Source: Bacteroidota bacterium (GTDB taxonomy: Bacteria > Bacteroidota > Bacteroidia > Bacteroidales > SZUA-534). Taken from it: 64,000 bases of DNA. This document shows, in pieces, positions 9,077-17,641 of the stretch. Position 1 is the first letter of the stretch; each line of letters begins with the position of its first letter. The DNA lies in assembly GCA_003250355.1 (NCBI GenBank), contig QKGS01000060.1, forward strand, positions 1-64,000. The letters run 5' to 3'. The notes under the pieces were generated by a model that was given only the letters and a program-made list of their open reading frames with translations, was not told where the DNA came from and made no database searches. The translations under genes were made by a program, and so were the position numbers.

Positions 9077-9679
9077 TTAAAATCGTATACTACACCGCAT
9101 TCCTAATGGTATAGAGCTACGGGTATTTGTATATGCAAACGGCTCCATTATAACAGGCTGAATACTAAGTGATAAGTCTTCTGAAACATCGTAATCGAAA
9201 AGATGAGCATCGACATTGGCATCAATTATTTGAGCTACATATAGCAGCCCAATACCTATTACACACAAGTCGCGATAACGTCGCCAGTCGTCTTTCAAGT
9301 CGAGAACCGATTGTTTTGTAAGATAACTATATTCGTCTTTCAGATTCTCGCCACTCTCTATCCGTAACTTTACCTCGTAAGCTCTTTTATATTTTGTGTA
9401 AGCAAAATTATTGTAACCTACAAAGTATATAAGCCCGCCAAAACCGGCATACAAAACAGGTACTTTCCAGTATTTTTTATTATATATTTGGCCTAACCCT
9501 GGTACAACTGCCGAATAAAATGTAGCTCTGTGTGGTGAATGATGATTCAAATAAATAGTATCGTGTATTTCAACATCAGATGTATAAACCCTATCGTTAT
9601 ATTTTATTTGTGCATTGGCAGAACTAAACAATAAAATTGCTGTAATTGATAACACATAAATACGTAAAGCTTGCTTCAT
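9077..9679 (-). CDS. DUF5683 family membrane-associated protein
   Basis: A 200-residue protein with an N-terminal signal peptide (MKQALRIYVLSITAILLFSSANA). The DUF5683 core contains ATFYSAVVPGLGQIYNKKYWKVPVLYAGFGGLIYF, a small-residue-rich hydrophobic pair of segments, a charged helix with DDWRRYRDLCVIGIGLLYVAQIIDANVDAHLFDYDVS, and a C-terminal beta strand ending in GMRCSIRF. The family is almost confined to Bacteroidetes, is regularly next to parB and the lytic transglycosylase gene as here, and has no assigned function. A role in the envelope is likely from the signal peptide and the location. It has a good promoter of its own at 9740-9769 and is separated from parB by a terminator. Confidence 0.8.
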   Translation of the reverse strand: MKQALRIYVLSITAILLFSSANAQIKYNDRVYTSDVEIHDTIYLNHHSPHRATFYSAVVPGLGQIYNKKYWKVPVLYAGFGGLIYFVGYNNFAYTKYKRAYEVKLRIESGENLKDEYSYLTKQSVLDLKDDWRRYRDLCVIGIGLLYVAQIIDANVDAHLFDYDVSEDLSLSIQPVIMEPFAYTNTRSSIPLGMRCSIRF

Positions 9680-9739
9680 TTATTAATATTTAATACAGTG
9701 CGGATTATTACAAATTATATGCCGATTTCTGTAAGTGTG

Positions 9740-9769
9740 CAAATATAAAAAATAGGGGTTATTATTCAA
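9740..9769 (-). promoter_or_regulatory. Promoter of the DUF5683 gene
   Basis: On the minus strand TTG (9769-9767), a 19-base spacer and TATATTTG (9747-9740) match the Bacteroidetes -33/-7 pattern. The start codon lies about 60 bases downstream. Confidence 0.55.
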
Positions 9770-9797
9770 TATCAGTAATGAGTAAATATATAGAATT

Positions 9798-9829
9798 AAA
9801 AAAGCCCTGATGTAATACCAAGGCTTTTT
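9798..9829 (-). terminator. Intrinsic terminator after parB
   Basis: The A-rich arm with GCCCTG at 9798-9809 pairs with AAGGCTTTTT at 9820-9829. On the minus strand it forms a GC hairpin followed by a run of T, just after the parB stop at 9854. Confidence 0.55.
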
Positions 9830-9853
9830 GTAATATATCCTTTTAAAACTATA

Positions 9854-10762
9854 CTACTTGAATTTATCGAATAATGATATTAAACGTTCTAACTCTTCGT
9901 CGCTCTTAAATGGGATAGTTATTTTACCTGTCCCTTTATCGCTCCTTTTAAAATCGACTGCGGTTTTAAAGTAATCAGAGAGTTGACTTTGTAGTTCTAC
10001 GTAAATATTTTCGCTTTTTGCTTTTGGTTCATTTTCACCTTTCTCCGGTTTAGGATTCTTAAGCTCCTTTACCATTTCTTCAACCTTACGAACCGATAAG
10101 CCTTCGGTAATTATTTTTTCAAATATTTGTAATTGGTCATACTCATCGTCAATATTAACCAAAGCCCGAGCATGACCCATAGATAGTAACCTTTTACGAA
10201 TACCCAATTGTATTTCGGCAGGCAACTTTAATAAGCGCAAATAATTGGCAACCGTAGCACGTTTTTTGCCAACACGGTCGCTCATGTTTTCCTGTGTAAG
10301 GTTACATTCGTCTATTAATCGCTGATAGCTTATGGCTATTTCAATGGCATCGAGGTCTTCGCGTTGTATGTTTTCAACAAGTGCCATTTCAAGCATTCCC
10401 TGATCATCGGCTGTTCTAACATAAGCAGGCATTCTTTCAAGCCCTGCCATTTTCGATGCTCGCAACCTTCTTTCTCCGGAAATTAGCTGATACTTGTTGT
10501 CGCTAATTTTTCTGACAGTAATTGGGGTAATAATACCCAATATTTTTATTGATTCAGAAAGCTCTTCAAGAGCCTCTTTTTCAAATTCTGTTCTTGGTTG
10601 AAACGGATTCGCCTCTATAAGGTTAATGTCAACCAAATTAACATCAGGATTACTCTCAACACTTTTTACTGCCGCACTGCCGCCAACTTTATCTACACTA
10701 TCGTCAGCATCGGCCAATAAGGCTCCCAACCCTTTTCCTAAAGCACTTTTCTTTGCTGCCAT
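9854..10762 (-). CDS. parB: Chromosome-partitioning protein ParB
   Basis: A 302-residue ParB. It has the N-terminal ParA-interacting peptide KSALGKGLGALL, the CTPase/sulfiredoxin-like ParB/Srx domain with the key motif GERRLRAS (about residue 118) and EANPFQPR, then ENIQREDLDAIEIAISYQRL, and a helix-turn-helix parS-binding domain (LTQENMSDRVGKKRATVANYLRLL, about residues 155-180). A charged linker (NPKPEKGENEPKAKSEN) leads to the C-terminal dimerisation region. It binds parS near the origin and loads ParA/SMC. Its start is 16 bases from the parA stop, so the two are co-transcribed. I did not find a canonical parS 16-mer in the window. Confidence 0.95.
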   Translation of the reverse strand: MAAKKSALGKGLGALLADADDSVDKVGGSAAVKSVESNPDVNLVDINLIEANPFQPRTEFEKEALEELSESIKILGIITPITVRKISDNKYQLISGERRLRASKMAGLERMPAYVRTADDQGMLEMALVENIQREDLDAIEIAISYQRLIDECNLTQENMSDRVGKKRATVANYLRLLKLPAEIQLGIRKRLLSMGHARALVNIDDEYDQLQIFEKIITEGLSVRKVEEMVKELKNPKPEKGENEPKAKSENIYVELQSQLSDYFKTAVDFKRSDKGTGKITIPFKSDEELERLISLFDKFK

Positions 10763-10778
10763 TTATAACTATACTAGT

Positions 10779-11570
10779 TTATTTTGATTCGTTATCAGTT
10801 TTAGTTTTTTCATTTTTTTGAATTACTTCACGGGCAAGATTCAAATAATTTGTTGAACCTACCGAAGTAGCATCGTGAAGAATAACAGGCTTTCCATGAC
10901 TTGGAGCCTCACTCAAAGTTACATTACGGTTTATTATTGAATTGAAAACCATATCTTCAAAGTGACCTTTTACCTCTTCAACTACCTGATTCGACAATCG
11001 TAGTCGACTATCGTACATAGTACACAAAAAGCCTTCTATCTGTAGCTCTTTATTAAGGTTACGCTGAATAATTTTTATGGTATTCAGTAACTTTCCTAAC
11101 CCCTCTAAAGCAAAATACTCGCACTGTACAGGAATAATAACAGAATCGGCTGCAGTAAGTGAATTTACGGTTATAAGACCTAGTGAAGGAGAACAATCAA
11201 TTAGTACAAAATCGTAGCCGGAACTAATTTTATCAATTACTGAGCGAAGAATTTTTTCTCGGTAAGGAACATTTATAAGGTCTATTTCAGCACCAACCAA
11301 ATCAATGTTCGATGGCAAAATATGTAAACCGTCAATTTCTGTTTTCAGCAACATTGGTAGTGGGTCTGCATCTTCTGTCAGGCATTGATACAATGTAGTT
11401 TGTACATTATCTACATCGAAACCGAAACCCGATGATGCATTACCCTGCGGATCGGCATCGATTAACAATACTTTATATTCAAGTACAGCTAAACTTGCTG
11501 CCAAATTTATAGCTGTAGTTGTTTTTCCTACTCCTCCCTTTTGGTTTGCTATTGCAATAATTTTTGCCAT
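10779..11570 (-). CDS. parA: Chromosome-partitioning ATPase ParA (Soj)
   Basis: A 263-residue ParA/Soj-type ATPase. The deviant Walker A motif QKGGVGKTTTAINLAASLA is at residues 9-27, Walker A' is LLIDADPQGNASSGFG (about residue 36), and Walker B is DFVLIDCSPSLGLITVNSL (about residue 120). SVIIPVQCEYFALEGLGKLL follows. Length and motifs are those of chromosomal ParA. It forms ATP-dependent DNA-bound dimers that move ParB-parS complexes. It heads the parAB operon and is preceded by a 239-base AT-rich spacer that must contain its promoter; no exact TAnnTTTG was recognised there. Confidence 0.95.
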   Translation of the reverse strand: MAKIIAIANQKGGVGKTTTAINLAASLAVLEYKVLLIDADPQGNASSGFGFDVDNVQTTLYQCLTEDADPLPMLLKTEIDGLHILPSNIDLVGAEIDLINVPYREKILRSVIDKISSGYDFVLIDCSPSLGLITVNSLTAADSVIIPVQCEYFALEGLGKLLNTIKIIQRNLNKELQIEGFLCTMYDSRLRLSNQVVEEVKGHFEDMVFNSIINRNVTLSEAPSHGKPVILHDATSVGSTNYLNLAREVIQKNEKTKTDNESK

Positions 11571-11809
11571 GTTTTATTGTTTTAATTAAAAACACATTCC
11601 GTTATTAAATCGTTTATTGACAACAAATTACATTAAAACAGCCAACTAAACGAAGCTGCAATTTAGTGAAAATAATCTGATTTTTTTATGCTTAAAAAAT
11701 GCACATACTTAATGGTGAAAAAAATCATATTGTAAACATATACATCTAATTAGTTATCTTGATGTTATGAAGTTCAAGAATAATTATTAACAATTTTACT
11801 GTTTTTATG

Positions 11810-12958
11810 TTAAGCTAATGCACTATTCCTTTTCCCTTTAAATATTGAGTATTTTCTAAATGAGCATTCTAAAGGACCGTTAAACAGTTTTATTTTTTTA
11901 TCGGGTTTAAGTCCAATAAATTTCATTTCTTCAATATTGCTTCCAATAACCCAGCAGCTTGAACCTGCAAACGACGATTTAAACTTATCGCCAATTTTTG
12001 TGTAAAAATCTTGCAAATCGCTTGTTTTCAGCCTTTCTCCATATGGTGGATTTGTAATTACAGTTGTACCTTCTTCATATTTTGAAGGTAAAAAGAAGTT
12101 GTGATTTGAGAGCTTTATAATATTTTGTAAACCTGCATGGCGGATATTTTCACGAGCTACTGTAAGCATATTGTCATCAATATCGGCACCTGATATTAAC
12201 AGATTGCTATTTTTGTGAGGATAATTTCCCTCGGCAATTTTTTCAAAAAGATGTGGTTGATAATCTTTCCAGTTCATGAAACCGAATTTTTTGCGGAATG
12301 CCCCCGGAGCTATATTTGAGGCAAGTAATGCTGCCTCAATCAATAGAGTTCCGGAACCACACATAGGGTCATGAAGCGGTGTTTTTTTATCCCAGCCTGA
12401 AAGCTTTATCATGCCGGCAGCAAGCACTTCATTTATAGGAGCTTCGCCGGTTTTGGTACGATAACCCCGCTTAAATAGCGGATCGCCGGAACTATCGAGC
12501 AGAACTATACATTTTTTATCGGTTATGTGCAGGTTTATTCTTATATCGGGGTTTTGGGTATCGACACTTGGGCGTATGCCGGTATTATCACGAAACTGGT
12601 CAACTATTGCATCTTTAGTTTTTAGTGCGATATATTTTGAATGTTTAAAAACATCGGAAAAAGTTACTGCAGTAACCATGAATGAGTCTTTATAGCTCAT
12701 GTACTGACTCCAATCTATTCCCCGGATTTTTTTATAAAAACGCCCTTCGTCGAAAGCAACGAATTCTGAAACAGGTTTAAGTATGTTTATTGCTGTACGC
12801 AAATAATAGTTTGCACGGTACATCATTGCATTATCACCATAAAATGAAACCGCACGCTTTATAATTTGTACTCTTTCGCCACCAAGTTCAATTATTTCTT
12901 GTGCTAAAACATCTTCCAAACCATGAAATGTTTTAGCTATCATGTTAAATTTTTCCAT
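11810..12958 (-). CDS. THUMP-domain 23S rRNA/tRNA guanine-N2-methyltransferase (RlmL N-half/Trm14-like)
   Basis: A 382-residue class I SAM-dependent RNA methyltransferase. The N-terminal NFLD/THUMP region (about residues 1-160: HGLEDVLAQEIIELGG and MVTAVTFSDVFKHSKYIALKTKDAIVDQFR) binds RNA. The catalytic domain (165-375) has DPMCGSGTLLIEAALLASNIAPG for SAM binding, SGADIDDNMLTVARENIRHAGL, and the N2-guanine methyltransferase motif NPPYGERL. It belongs to COG0116, and its nearest characterised relatives are the N-terminal half of E. coli RlmL (m2G2445) and Trm14. A -7 element sits 5 bases upstream of the start, so the mRNA may be nearly leaderless. No operon partners are apparent. Confidence 0.85.
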   Translation of the reverse strand: MEKFNMIAKTFHGLEDVLAQEIIELGGERVQIIKRAVSFYGDNAMMYRANYYLRTAINILKPVSEFVAFDEGRFYKKIRGIDWSQYMSYKDSFMVTAVTFSDVFKHSKYIALKTKDAIVDQFRDNTGIRPSVDTQNPDIRINLHITDKKCIVLLDSSGDPLFKRGYRTKTGEAPINEVLAAGMIKLSGWDKKTPLHDPMCGSGTLLIEAALLASNIAPGAFRKKFGFMNWKDYQPHLFEKIAEGNYPHKNSNLLISGADIDDNMLTVARENIRHAGLQNIIKLSNHNFFLPSKYEEGTTVITNPPYGERLKTSDLQDFYTKIGDKFKSSFAGSSCWVIGSNIEEMKFIGLKPDKKIKLFNGPLECSFRKYSIFKGKRNSALA

Positions 12959-12963
12959 TGGTG

Positions 12964-12971
12964 CAAAAATA
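12964..12971 (-). promoter_or_regulatory. -7 promoter element next to the methyltransferase start
   Basis: CAAAAATA reads TATTTTTG on the minus strand. It ends only 5 bases before the ATG at 12958, which would place the transcription start at or next to the start codon. Confidence 0.35.
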
Positions 12972-13066
12972 GTAAAGGAATGTGAGTTTTATATCATTGC
13001 GTTTTTAAATATTTGGTTAGGTGTACTAACCTTTTTTGAAATAATAACAACTTATAAAAGTATTGG

Positions 13067-14506
13067 CTAATACTCCACCACTTTTATTTTTTCATTATCG
13101 AAACGTACTTTCAACCAATTTTGAGCTTTTGATATTACCTGCTTACGATGACTGTACTTATATTGTTTGGTAAATTCTATAAGAAAAACAGGTACTGTAT
13201 CGTAATAAATAGTATCGTTAACAGTGTACACTTCAACTGTTTTGGAATAAGCAAACTTGCCAATATCAGGAAAATGGTATTTTATCTCTTTGCTCAAATG
13301 AGTAAGTGGAAGGGTATCTTTTTTCGATAACCGGACAACTTCTTGTTCAAGGAATGTTATTTTTTGGTCTTTGTTTCTAATAACCTCTTCATTTCTATTA
13401 TACAGGTCTTCAATAACTTTAATCCGTAAGTCATTTTTAAACTCTGTCATTTTGCTTTCTATGTCAATATCGTTATTTGAACCTTGATGCACTTTTATTT
13501 TAGCAACCTTTGTTAAAGGTATTACACTCTTATTTTCATCGAATAATTGTTTGAATTTATAATCCATATTCTGAACTACATTTTTATCTATTTCGTCGCC
13601 TATGTAATATAAATTCACTACACTCAAAGTGTCGGAATACTCTATTTTTGAGCTAATGAGCTCTGAACCTTCAACACTGGCATGTTGCTTTATGAAATTA
13701 TCGGCAATAACATTAAAACGTGCTTCCTGTATTACATTAAAAAATATTATTACACTTGGAGTTACAGTAAGAATAAGGAATGCTATAAGAATAGTTCGGT
13801 ATTTCTTCATTTTCTCGCTATTAACATATTCCTTAACCGGAAACTTTAAATAGCGAACTATAAGAAATGTTGAAAGACTAATAAATACCGAGTTGATAAA
13901 AAACAGATAAAAAGCACCAAAAAAATATTCAAATTTCAGATTTGCCAATCCATAACCTGCGGTACATAATGGAGGCATAAGAGCTGTGGCTATGGCAACA
14001 CCCGGTATTACATTGCTTTTCTCTTTTCGTGAGCCGGCTATAATTCCCGCTAATCCGCCAAGCAAGGCTATTAATACATCGAGAAAGGTTGGTTTGGTAC
14101 GGGCAAGTAGCTCCGACTGCTCTATATCGAGCGGCGTAACCATAAAATAGAGTGTGGAAGTAATTAAACTTATTGATATGGCTATACCAATATTTTTTAA
14201 TGAACGTATAAGTGTGTCGTAATCGTTGGTACCTATTGAAAGACCAATACCTAATATTGGACCCATTAACGGCGATATAAGCATGGCTCCAATTATAACT
14301 GCCGTAGAATTTACATTTAGCCCTATTGATGCTATCAGTATTGAAAATATTAGAATCCATGCGGTATGACCGCGGAAAGCAATATCTTTTTGAATACCTT
14401 CAATTGTTGCATCAATATCGGTTCCTTCTTCGAATCCTAAAATATTCTGGTACAACCTTTTTATTGCTATCTGAAAATGCTTAAATTCTGTTTTCATATT
14501 ACACAT
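13067..14506 (-). CDS. DUF389 (TIGR00341-type) integral membrane protein
   Basis: A 479-residue protein. After a charged N-terminal helix there are five or six hydrophobic segments between about residues 50 and 260: TAWILIFSILIASIGLNVNSTAVIIGAMLISPLMGPILGIGLSIG, then LIALLGGLAGIIAGSRKEKSN, VIPGVAIATALMPPLCTAGYGL, FFGAFYLFFINSVFISLSTFLIV and ILIAFLILTVTPSVIIFF. These are the conserved NSxAVIIGAMLISPLMGPI and GVAIATALMPPLC signatures of DUF389. A soluble C-terminal half of about 220 residues follows. The family's function is not known; transport has been suggested only from topology. A second start, MKTEFKHF at 14497, is equally possible. bioD ends 47 bases upstream on the same strand. Confidence 0.85.
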   Translation of the reverse strand: MCNMKTEFKHFQIAIKRLYQNILGFEEGTDIDATIEGIQKDIAFRGHTAWILIFSILIASIGLNVNSTAVIIGAMLISPLMGPILGIGLSIGTNDYDTLIRSLKNIGIAISISLITSTLYFMVTPLDIEQSELLARTKPTFLDVLIALLGGLAGIIAGSRKEKSNVIPGVAIATALMPPLCTAGYGLANLKFEYFFGAFYLFFINSVFISLSTFLIVRYLKFPVKEYVNSEKMKKYRTILIAFLILTVTPSVIIFFNVIQEARFNVIADNFIKQHASVEGSELISSKIEYSDTLSVVNLYYIGDEIDKNVVQNMDYKFKQLFDENKSVIPLTKVAKIKVHQGSNNDIDIESKMTEFKNDLRIKVIEDLYNRNEEVIRNKDQKITFLEQEVVRLSKKDTLPLTHLSKEIKYHFPDIGKFAYSKTVEVYTVNDTIYYDTVPVFLIEFTKQYKYSHRKQVISKAQNWLKVRFDNEKIKVVEY

Positions 14507-14553
14507 TATAATATTCGATACAATATTAGTTAAAAACTTATCAGCTAAAACAT

Positions 14554-15222
14554 TTACCTGATAAAATCACTAAAATCTAATTCCGTATTCTCTTTTAACA
14601 CCGGCACTTCTGCCCAAAGTGCTCCGGGAAAATATTTATTAAGGTGCTGTTTTATTACTGCCGATGAATTGTGTGTAATTTCGGGTTCAGTTACCGGATA
14701 ATGATTATAAACCACCCCATAAAGAGGCATTTTACGGTTTTTCAAAACCTCAAACGATAGTAAAGTGTGATTTATGGAACCAAGCTTACCCGATGTAACT
14801 AAAATAACAGGCAGCGATAGTTTATTTACAAAATCTGCCAATAATTCACTTGAATTTAACGGAACCATTAAGCCGCCTACACCTTCGAGTATAACTGTTG
14901 AATAATTTGACGAAATACTACGGTAAGCATTTTCTATTATTGAAGTATCTATTTCAATACCCTCCATAGCTGCGGCTAAATGTGGCGATGCAGGAAACTG
15001 AAAAATATAAGGACAGGTTAAACCTCTTTTATCATCTTCTGTTAATGGTACCTCCATTAATCTTCGATGTGTAACAATATCATCAGATATATCTTTACAG
15101 CCTGTCTGTGCCATTTTCATAGTAATAACACTTTTTCCCATTTTTTTCAAATGTCGGGCAAGCAAACCTGTTACTATTGTTTTGCCGGCATCGGTATCTA
15201 TTGCTGTAATTATGTAATTCAT
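14554..15222 (-). CDS. bioD: Dethiobiotin synthase BioD
   Basis: A 222-residue ATP-dependent dethiobiotin synthetase that closes the ureido ring of 7,8-diaminopelargonic acid with CO2 in biotin synthesis. The variant P-loop ITAIDTDAGKTIVTGLLARHL is at residues 4-24, MKMAQTGC carries the substrate-contacting Lys, and ILEGVGGLMVPLN is the ligand-closing loop. Length is typical (about 220). No other bio genes lie in the window. It follows mutL by 42 bases on the same strand and may be read from that transcript. Confidence 0.92.
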   Translation of the reverse strand: MNYIITAIDTDAGKTIVTGLLARHLKKMGKSVITMKMAQTGCKDISDDIVTHRRLMEVPLTEDDKRGLTCPYIFQFPASPHLAAAMEGIEIDTSIIENAYRSISSNYSTVILEGVGGLMVPLNSSELLADFVNKLSLPVILVTSGKLGSINHTLLSFEVLKNRKMPLYGVVYNHYPVTEPEITHNSSAVIKQHLNKYFPGALWAEVPVLKENTELDFSDFIR

Positions 15223-15264
15223 ATTAGTTTTTAGTACTGTTTTATGGAACGGTTCATAAAAAGT

Positions 15265-17184
15265 CTACTTAAACAGCTTTTCAATTTCATCGATACTCAA
15301 CATGGCAATAATTGGCTTTCCCTCGGGAGTTAGGTTTGGCATAACCGAAGCAAAAAGCTTATCGTTTATTTCGGCCATTTCTTCCTGACTTAAGCGTTTG
15401 CCGTATGGGATAGACAAAAACTTAGCCAGCGACCTAACTAAATTCTCCCTTAGTGCTGAACTAAAATCTTTCTGATCTTCCTTTAAATTATCTAAAATAT
15501 CAGAAATCCAGTTATCGATATTATTGTTAGGAAATTCGGCAGGCACACTGTTTACAACAAATGAATTACCCCCCAAGTGACATATATCAAAGCCTAAGCG
15601 GTTTATTTCATCTAGTACGCCTTTAAGCATCTCGGCCTCAATAGCACCTAATTCAACTTTTTGAGGATATAACAGTTTTTGGCTAATGCCTGATTGGGTT
15701 CCCTTTTTGTATATGTATTCATCGAATAAAATACGTTGATGCGCCCTTTTTTGGTCTATAAGCATTAAACCCGATTTTACGGCAGTTAAAATATATCGCC
15801 CTTTAACCTGAAAAAAACGGAGACCATCCTTTTCATTAATAAACGAAAGTTGCTCATTCTGTTCTGCATTAGGGGTATCTTTTTTCGAAAAATCAATATT
15901 TTCCATATCGGGAATACCCGATTTTTTAGTTTCAAAACCTGCGTACAGTTGCTGCCAGTCTTTAGTGTTGGTTTTTGATTTGGTATATCCTCCTGTGTTA
16001 GAAGAGCCGCTATTGCTAAATGAGCGTGATGTATTAACAGAATGCATACCCGATGAATTACCTGCATTTTTGCCGGTATCAAAAGGGTTGTAATTCGGAT
16101 TAACACTAATGGTAGGTGGCTTTATAACGGTATCTCTATTAAATATGGGAAGGTCTATTCTATGTTCCTGTTCAAAATCAATAGAAGGTATCATGTTGGT
16201 TTTACCTAACCCTTCTTTAATTGTTGCTTCAAGAATAGGCCATATAGCTCTCTCATTTTCAAACTTTATTTCAGTTTTTGTAGGGTGAATATTTATATCA
16301 ATAGTATCGGCATCTACATCGAAATAAATAAAAAACGATGGATACGCACCTTGCGGAATAACGCCTTCGTAAGCTTTCGCAACTGCTTTATAAAAATAAG
16401 GGTGTTTCATAAAGCGGTTGTTAACAAAAAAGAACTGTTCACCCGGTGACTTACGTGCATTTTCGGGTTTCCCAACATATCCTTTTAAATTAACCATCGA
16501 AGTTTCGGAATGTATCGAAATCATATTCTGAGCTGCCGATTTTCCTAAAATATTAACAATACGGTTTTGAATATTTGATAAAGGAAGGTTATAAATAACA
16601 ACATCGTTATGTATTAAGTGTAATTCAACACCTGCATTTGCAAGAGCTACCCTTTGAAACTCTTCCATTATATGTTTAAGCTCAGTTGAATTCGATTTTA
16701 GAAACTTTCGACGTGCAGGAACATTGAAAAATAAGTTTTTTACACTAATATTTGAACCATTCTGACACGATGTAGGCTCCTGTATTTCAACTTTTGAACC
16801 AGATATACATATATGCGTACCAAGGTCATCGTCGTGTTTTTTTGTTTTTAGTTCTACTGTTGCAATTGCAGCAATTGAGGCCATAGCCTCGCCGCGAAAC
16901 CCCATGGTACGTATATTGAAAAGGTCATTTGCCGAGCTTATTTTCGATGTGGCATGCCGTTCGAAGCACATACGGGCATCGGTGTCGCTCATTCCGCAAC
17001 CATTGTCTATTACTTGTATTAGAGTTTTTCCGGCATCTTTAATTATAACCTGAACCTTAGTGCTACCTGCATCAATAGAGTTTTCGACCAATTCTTTCAC
17101 TACCGATGCCGGACGCTGTACAACCTCGCCTGCCGCTATTTGGTTTGCTACACTGTCGGGTAATAATTGAATTATATCAGCCAT
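15265..17184 (-). CDS. mutL: DNA mismatch repair protein MutL
   Basis: A 639-residue MutL. The N-terminal GHKL ATPase (1-330) has IAAGEVVQRPASVVKELVENS, DNGCGM, GFRGEAMASIAAI and the loop NLFFNVPARRKFLKS. A low-complexity Ser/Asn/Thr/Gly linker (about 365-420) leads to the C-terminal dimerisation domain, ending FACGRP-like in NLTPEGKPIIAMLSIDEIEKLF. The metal-binding endonuclease motif DQHAxxE of nicking MutL proteins is replaced by LIDQKRAHQRILFDEY, that is DQKRAHQRILFDE, where the His and Glu keep the spacing seen in Bacteroidetes. MutL couples MutS mismatch recognition to strand removal. It is followed by bioD and preceded by a small tail-anchored protein. Confidence 0.95.
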   Translation of the reverse strand: MADIIQLLPDSVANQIAAGEVVQRPASVVKELVENSIDAGSTKVQVIIKDAGKTLIQVIDNGCGMSDTDARMCFERHATSKISSANDLFNIRTMGFRGEAMASIAAIATVELKTKKHDDDLGTHICISGSKVEIQEPTSCQNGSNISVKNLFFNVPARRKFLKSNSTELKHIMEEFQRVALANAGVELHLIHNDVVIYNLPLSNIQNRIVNILGKSAAQNMISIHSETSMVNLKGYVGKPENARKSPGEQFFFVNNRFMKHPYFYKAVAKAYEGVIPQGAYPSFFIYFDVDADTIDINIHPTKTEIKFENERAIWPILEATIKEGLGKTNMIPSIDFEQEHRIDLPIFNRDTVIKPPTISVNPNYNPFDTGKNAGNSSGMHSVNTSRSFSNSGSSNTGGYTKSKTNTKDWQQLYAGFETKKSGIPDMENIDFSKKDTPNAEQNEQLSFINEKDGLRFFQVKGRYILTAVKSGLMLIDQKRAHQRILFDEYIYKKGTQSGISQKLLYPQKVELGAIEAEMLKGVLDEINRLGFDICHLGGNSFVVNSVPAEFPNNNIDNWISDILDNLKEDQKDFSSALRENLVRSLAKFLSIPYGKRLSQEEMAEINDKLFASVMPNLTPEGKPIIAMLSIDEIEKLFK

Positions 17185-17236
17185 GTATCATTTTTTAGTA
17201 TCAAGTATCAAGTATACGGTGTACGTAGTTAGTATA

Positions 17237-17506
17237 CTATTTCATATAGAAAAAGTAATAAATAGCCAATAACAATACCAGTATTAAAAGTAACCGTATG
17301 TTCGATTTCTTCTTTGTTTTACGGGTAAATTTAATATAGTCGGCCATTTGTTCTTTGGTAGGTCCATGATTTTTTCCATTTTTTTCAGCTTCCAACTCTT
17401 TTATTATTTCAGCTTCGCGCTGAAGGCGTTGTTCCTTACGTTCGTCGTAATAACGTGGTGTGATACTGAATTTTTTAGCTTTTGGTGTATGAAAAAACTT
17501 TGCCAT
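17237..17506 (-). CDS. Small tail-anchored membrane protein of unknown function
   Basis: An 89-residue protein, not recognised as a named family. Residues 1-65 are strongly charged, with a helix RKEQRLQREAEIIKELEAEK likely to be a coiled coil, and residues 70-88 (IRLLLILVLLLAIYYFFYM) form one C-terminal membrane anchor, leaving the charged part in the cytoplasm. It is upstream of mutL on the same strand by 52 bases. The spacer contains short direct repeats (TATCAAGTATCAAGTATAC), so co-transcription is likely but unproved. It has its own -7 element at 17530-17537. Confidence 0.65.
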   Translation of the reverse strand: MAKFFHTPKAKKFSITPRYYDERKEQRLQREAEIIKELEAEKNGKNHGPTKEQMADYIKFTRKTKKKSNIRLLLILVLLLAIYYFFYMK

Positions 17507-17529
17507 TAATATATTTATTTTTTGATGGG

Positions 17530-17537
17530 CAAAGTTA
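17530..17537 (-). promoter_or_regulatory. -7 promoter element of the small membrane protein/mutL transcript
   Basis: CAAAGTTA reads TAACTTTG on the minus strand, a TAnnTTTG match 23 bases upstream of the ATG at 17506. Confidence 0.45.
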
Positions 17538-17584
17538 AAAAAACCATTGGGTTTTTTTAAAAATTATTAATACCATACTTTTAT

Positions 17585-17626
17585 ATGAGAATATTCTCAT
17601 TATATTTGCAGTGAGAATATTCTCAT
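17585..17626 (+). promoter_or_regulatory. Promoter bracketed by twin palindromic operators
   Basis: A 16-base perfect palindrome, ATGAGAATATTCTCAT, occupies 17585-17600, and its 14-base core TGAGAATATTCTCA recurs at 17612-17625. The two copies are 26 bases apart, about 2.5 helical turns. The -7 element TATATTTG (17601-17608) lies exactly between them, so a protein bound to both would cover the promoter core and the start region. The direct repeat extends over 20 bases. The likely ligand is the DUF134 DNA-binding protein encoded 16 bases downstream (autoregulation), an inference from position. Confidence 0.75.
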
Positions 17627-17641
17627 TATATATAGTATAAT

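Noticed and set aside
10763-11809. parS site near parAB
   Set aside because: No sequence close to the 16-base parS consensus was seen on either strand in the parAB region.
13929-14360. 143-codon minus-strand ORF
   Set aside because: It lies in another frame of the DUF389 gene, with implausible Tyr/Arg/Ser-rich composition.
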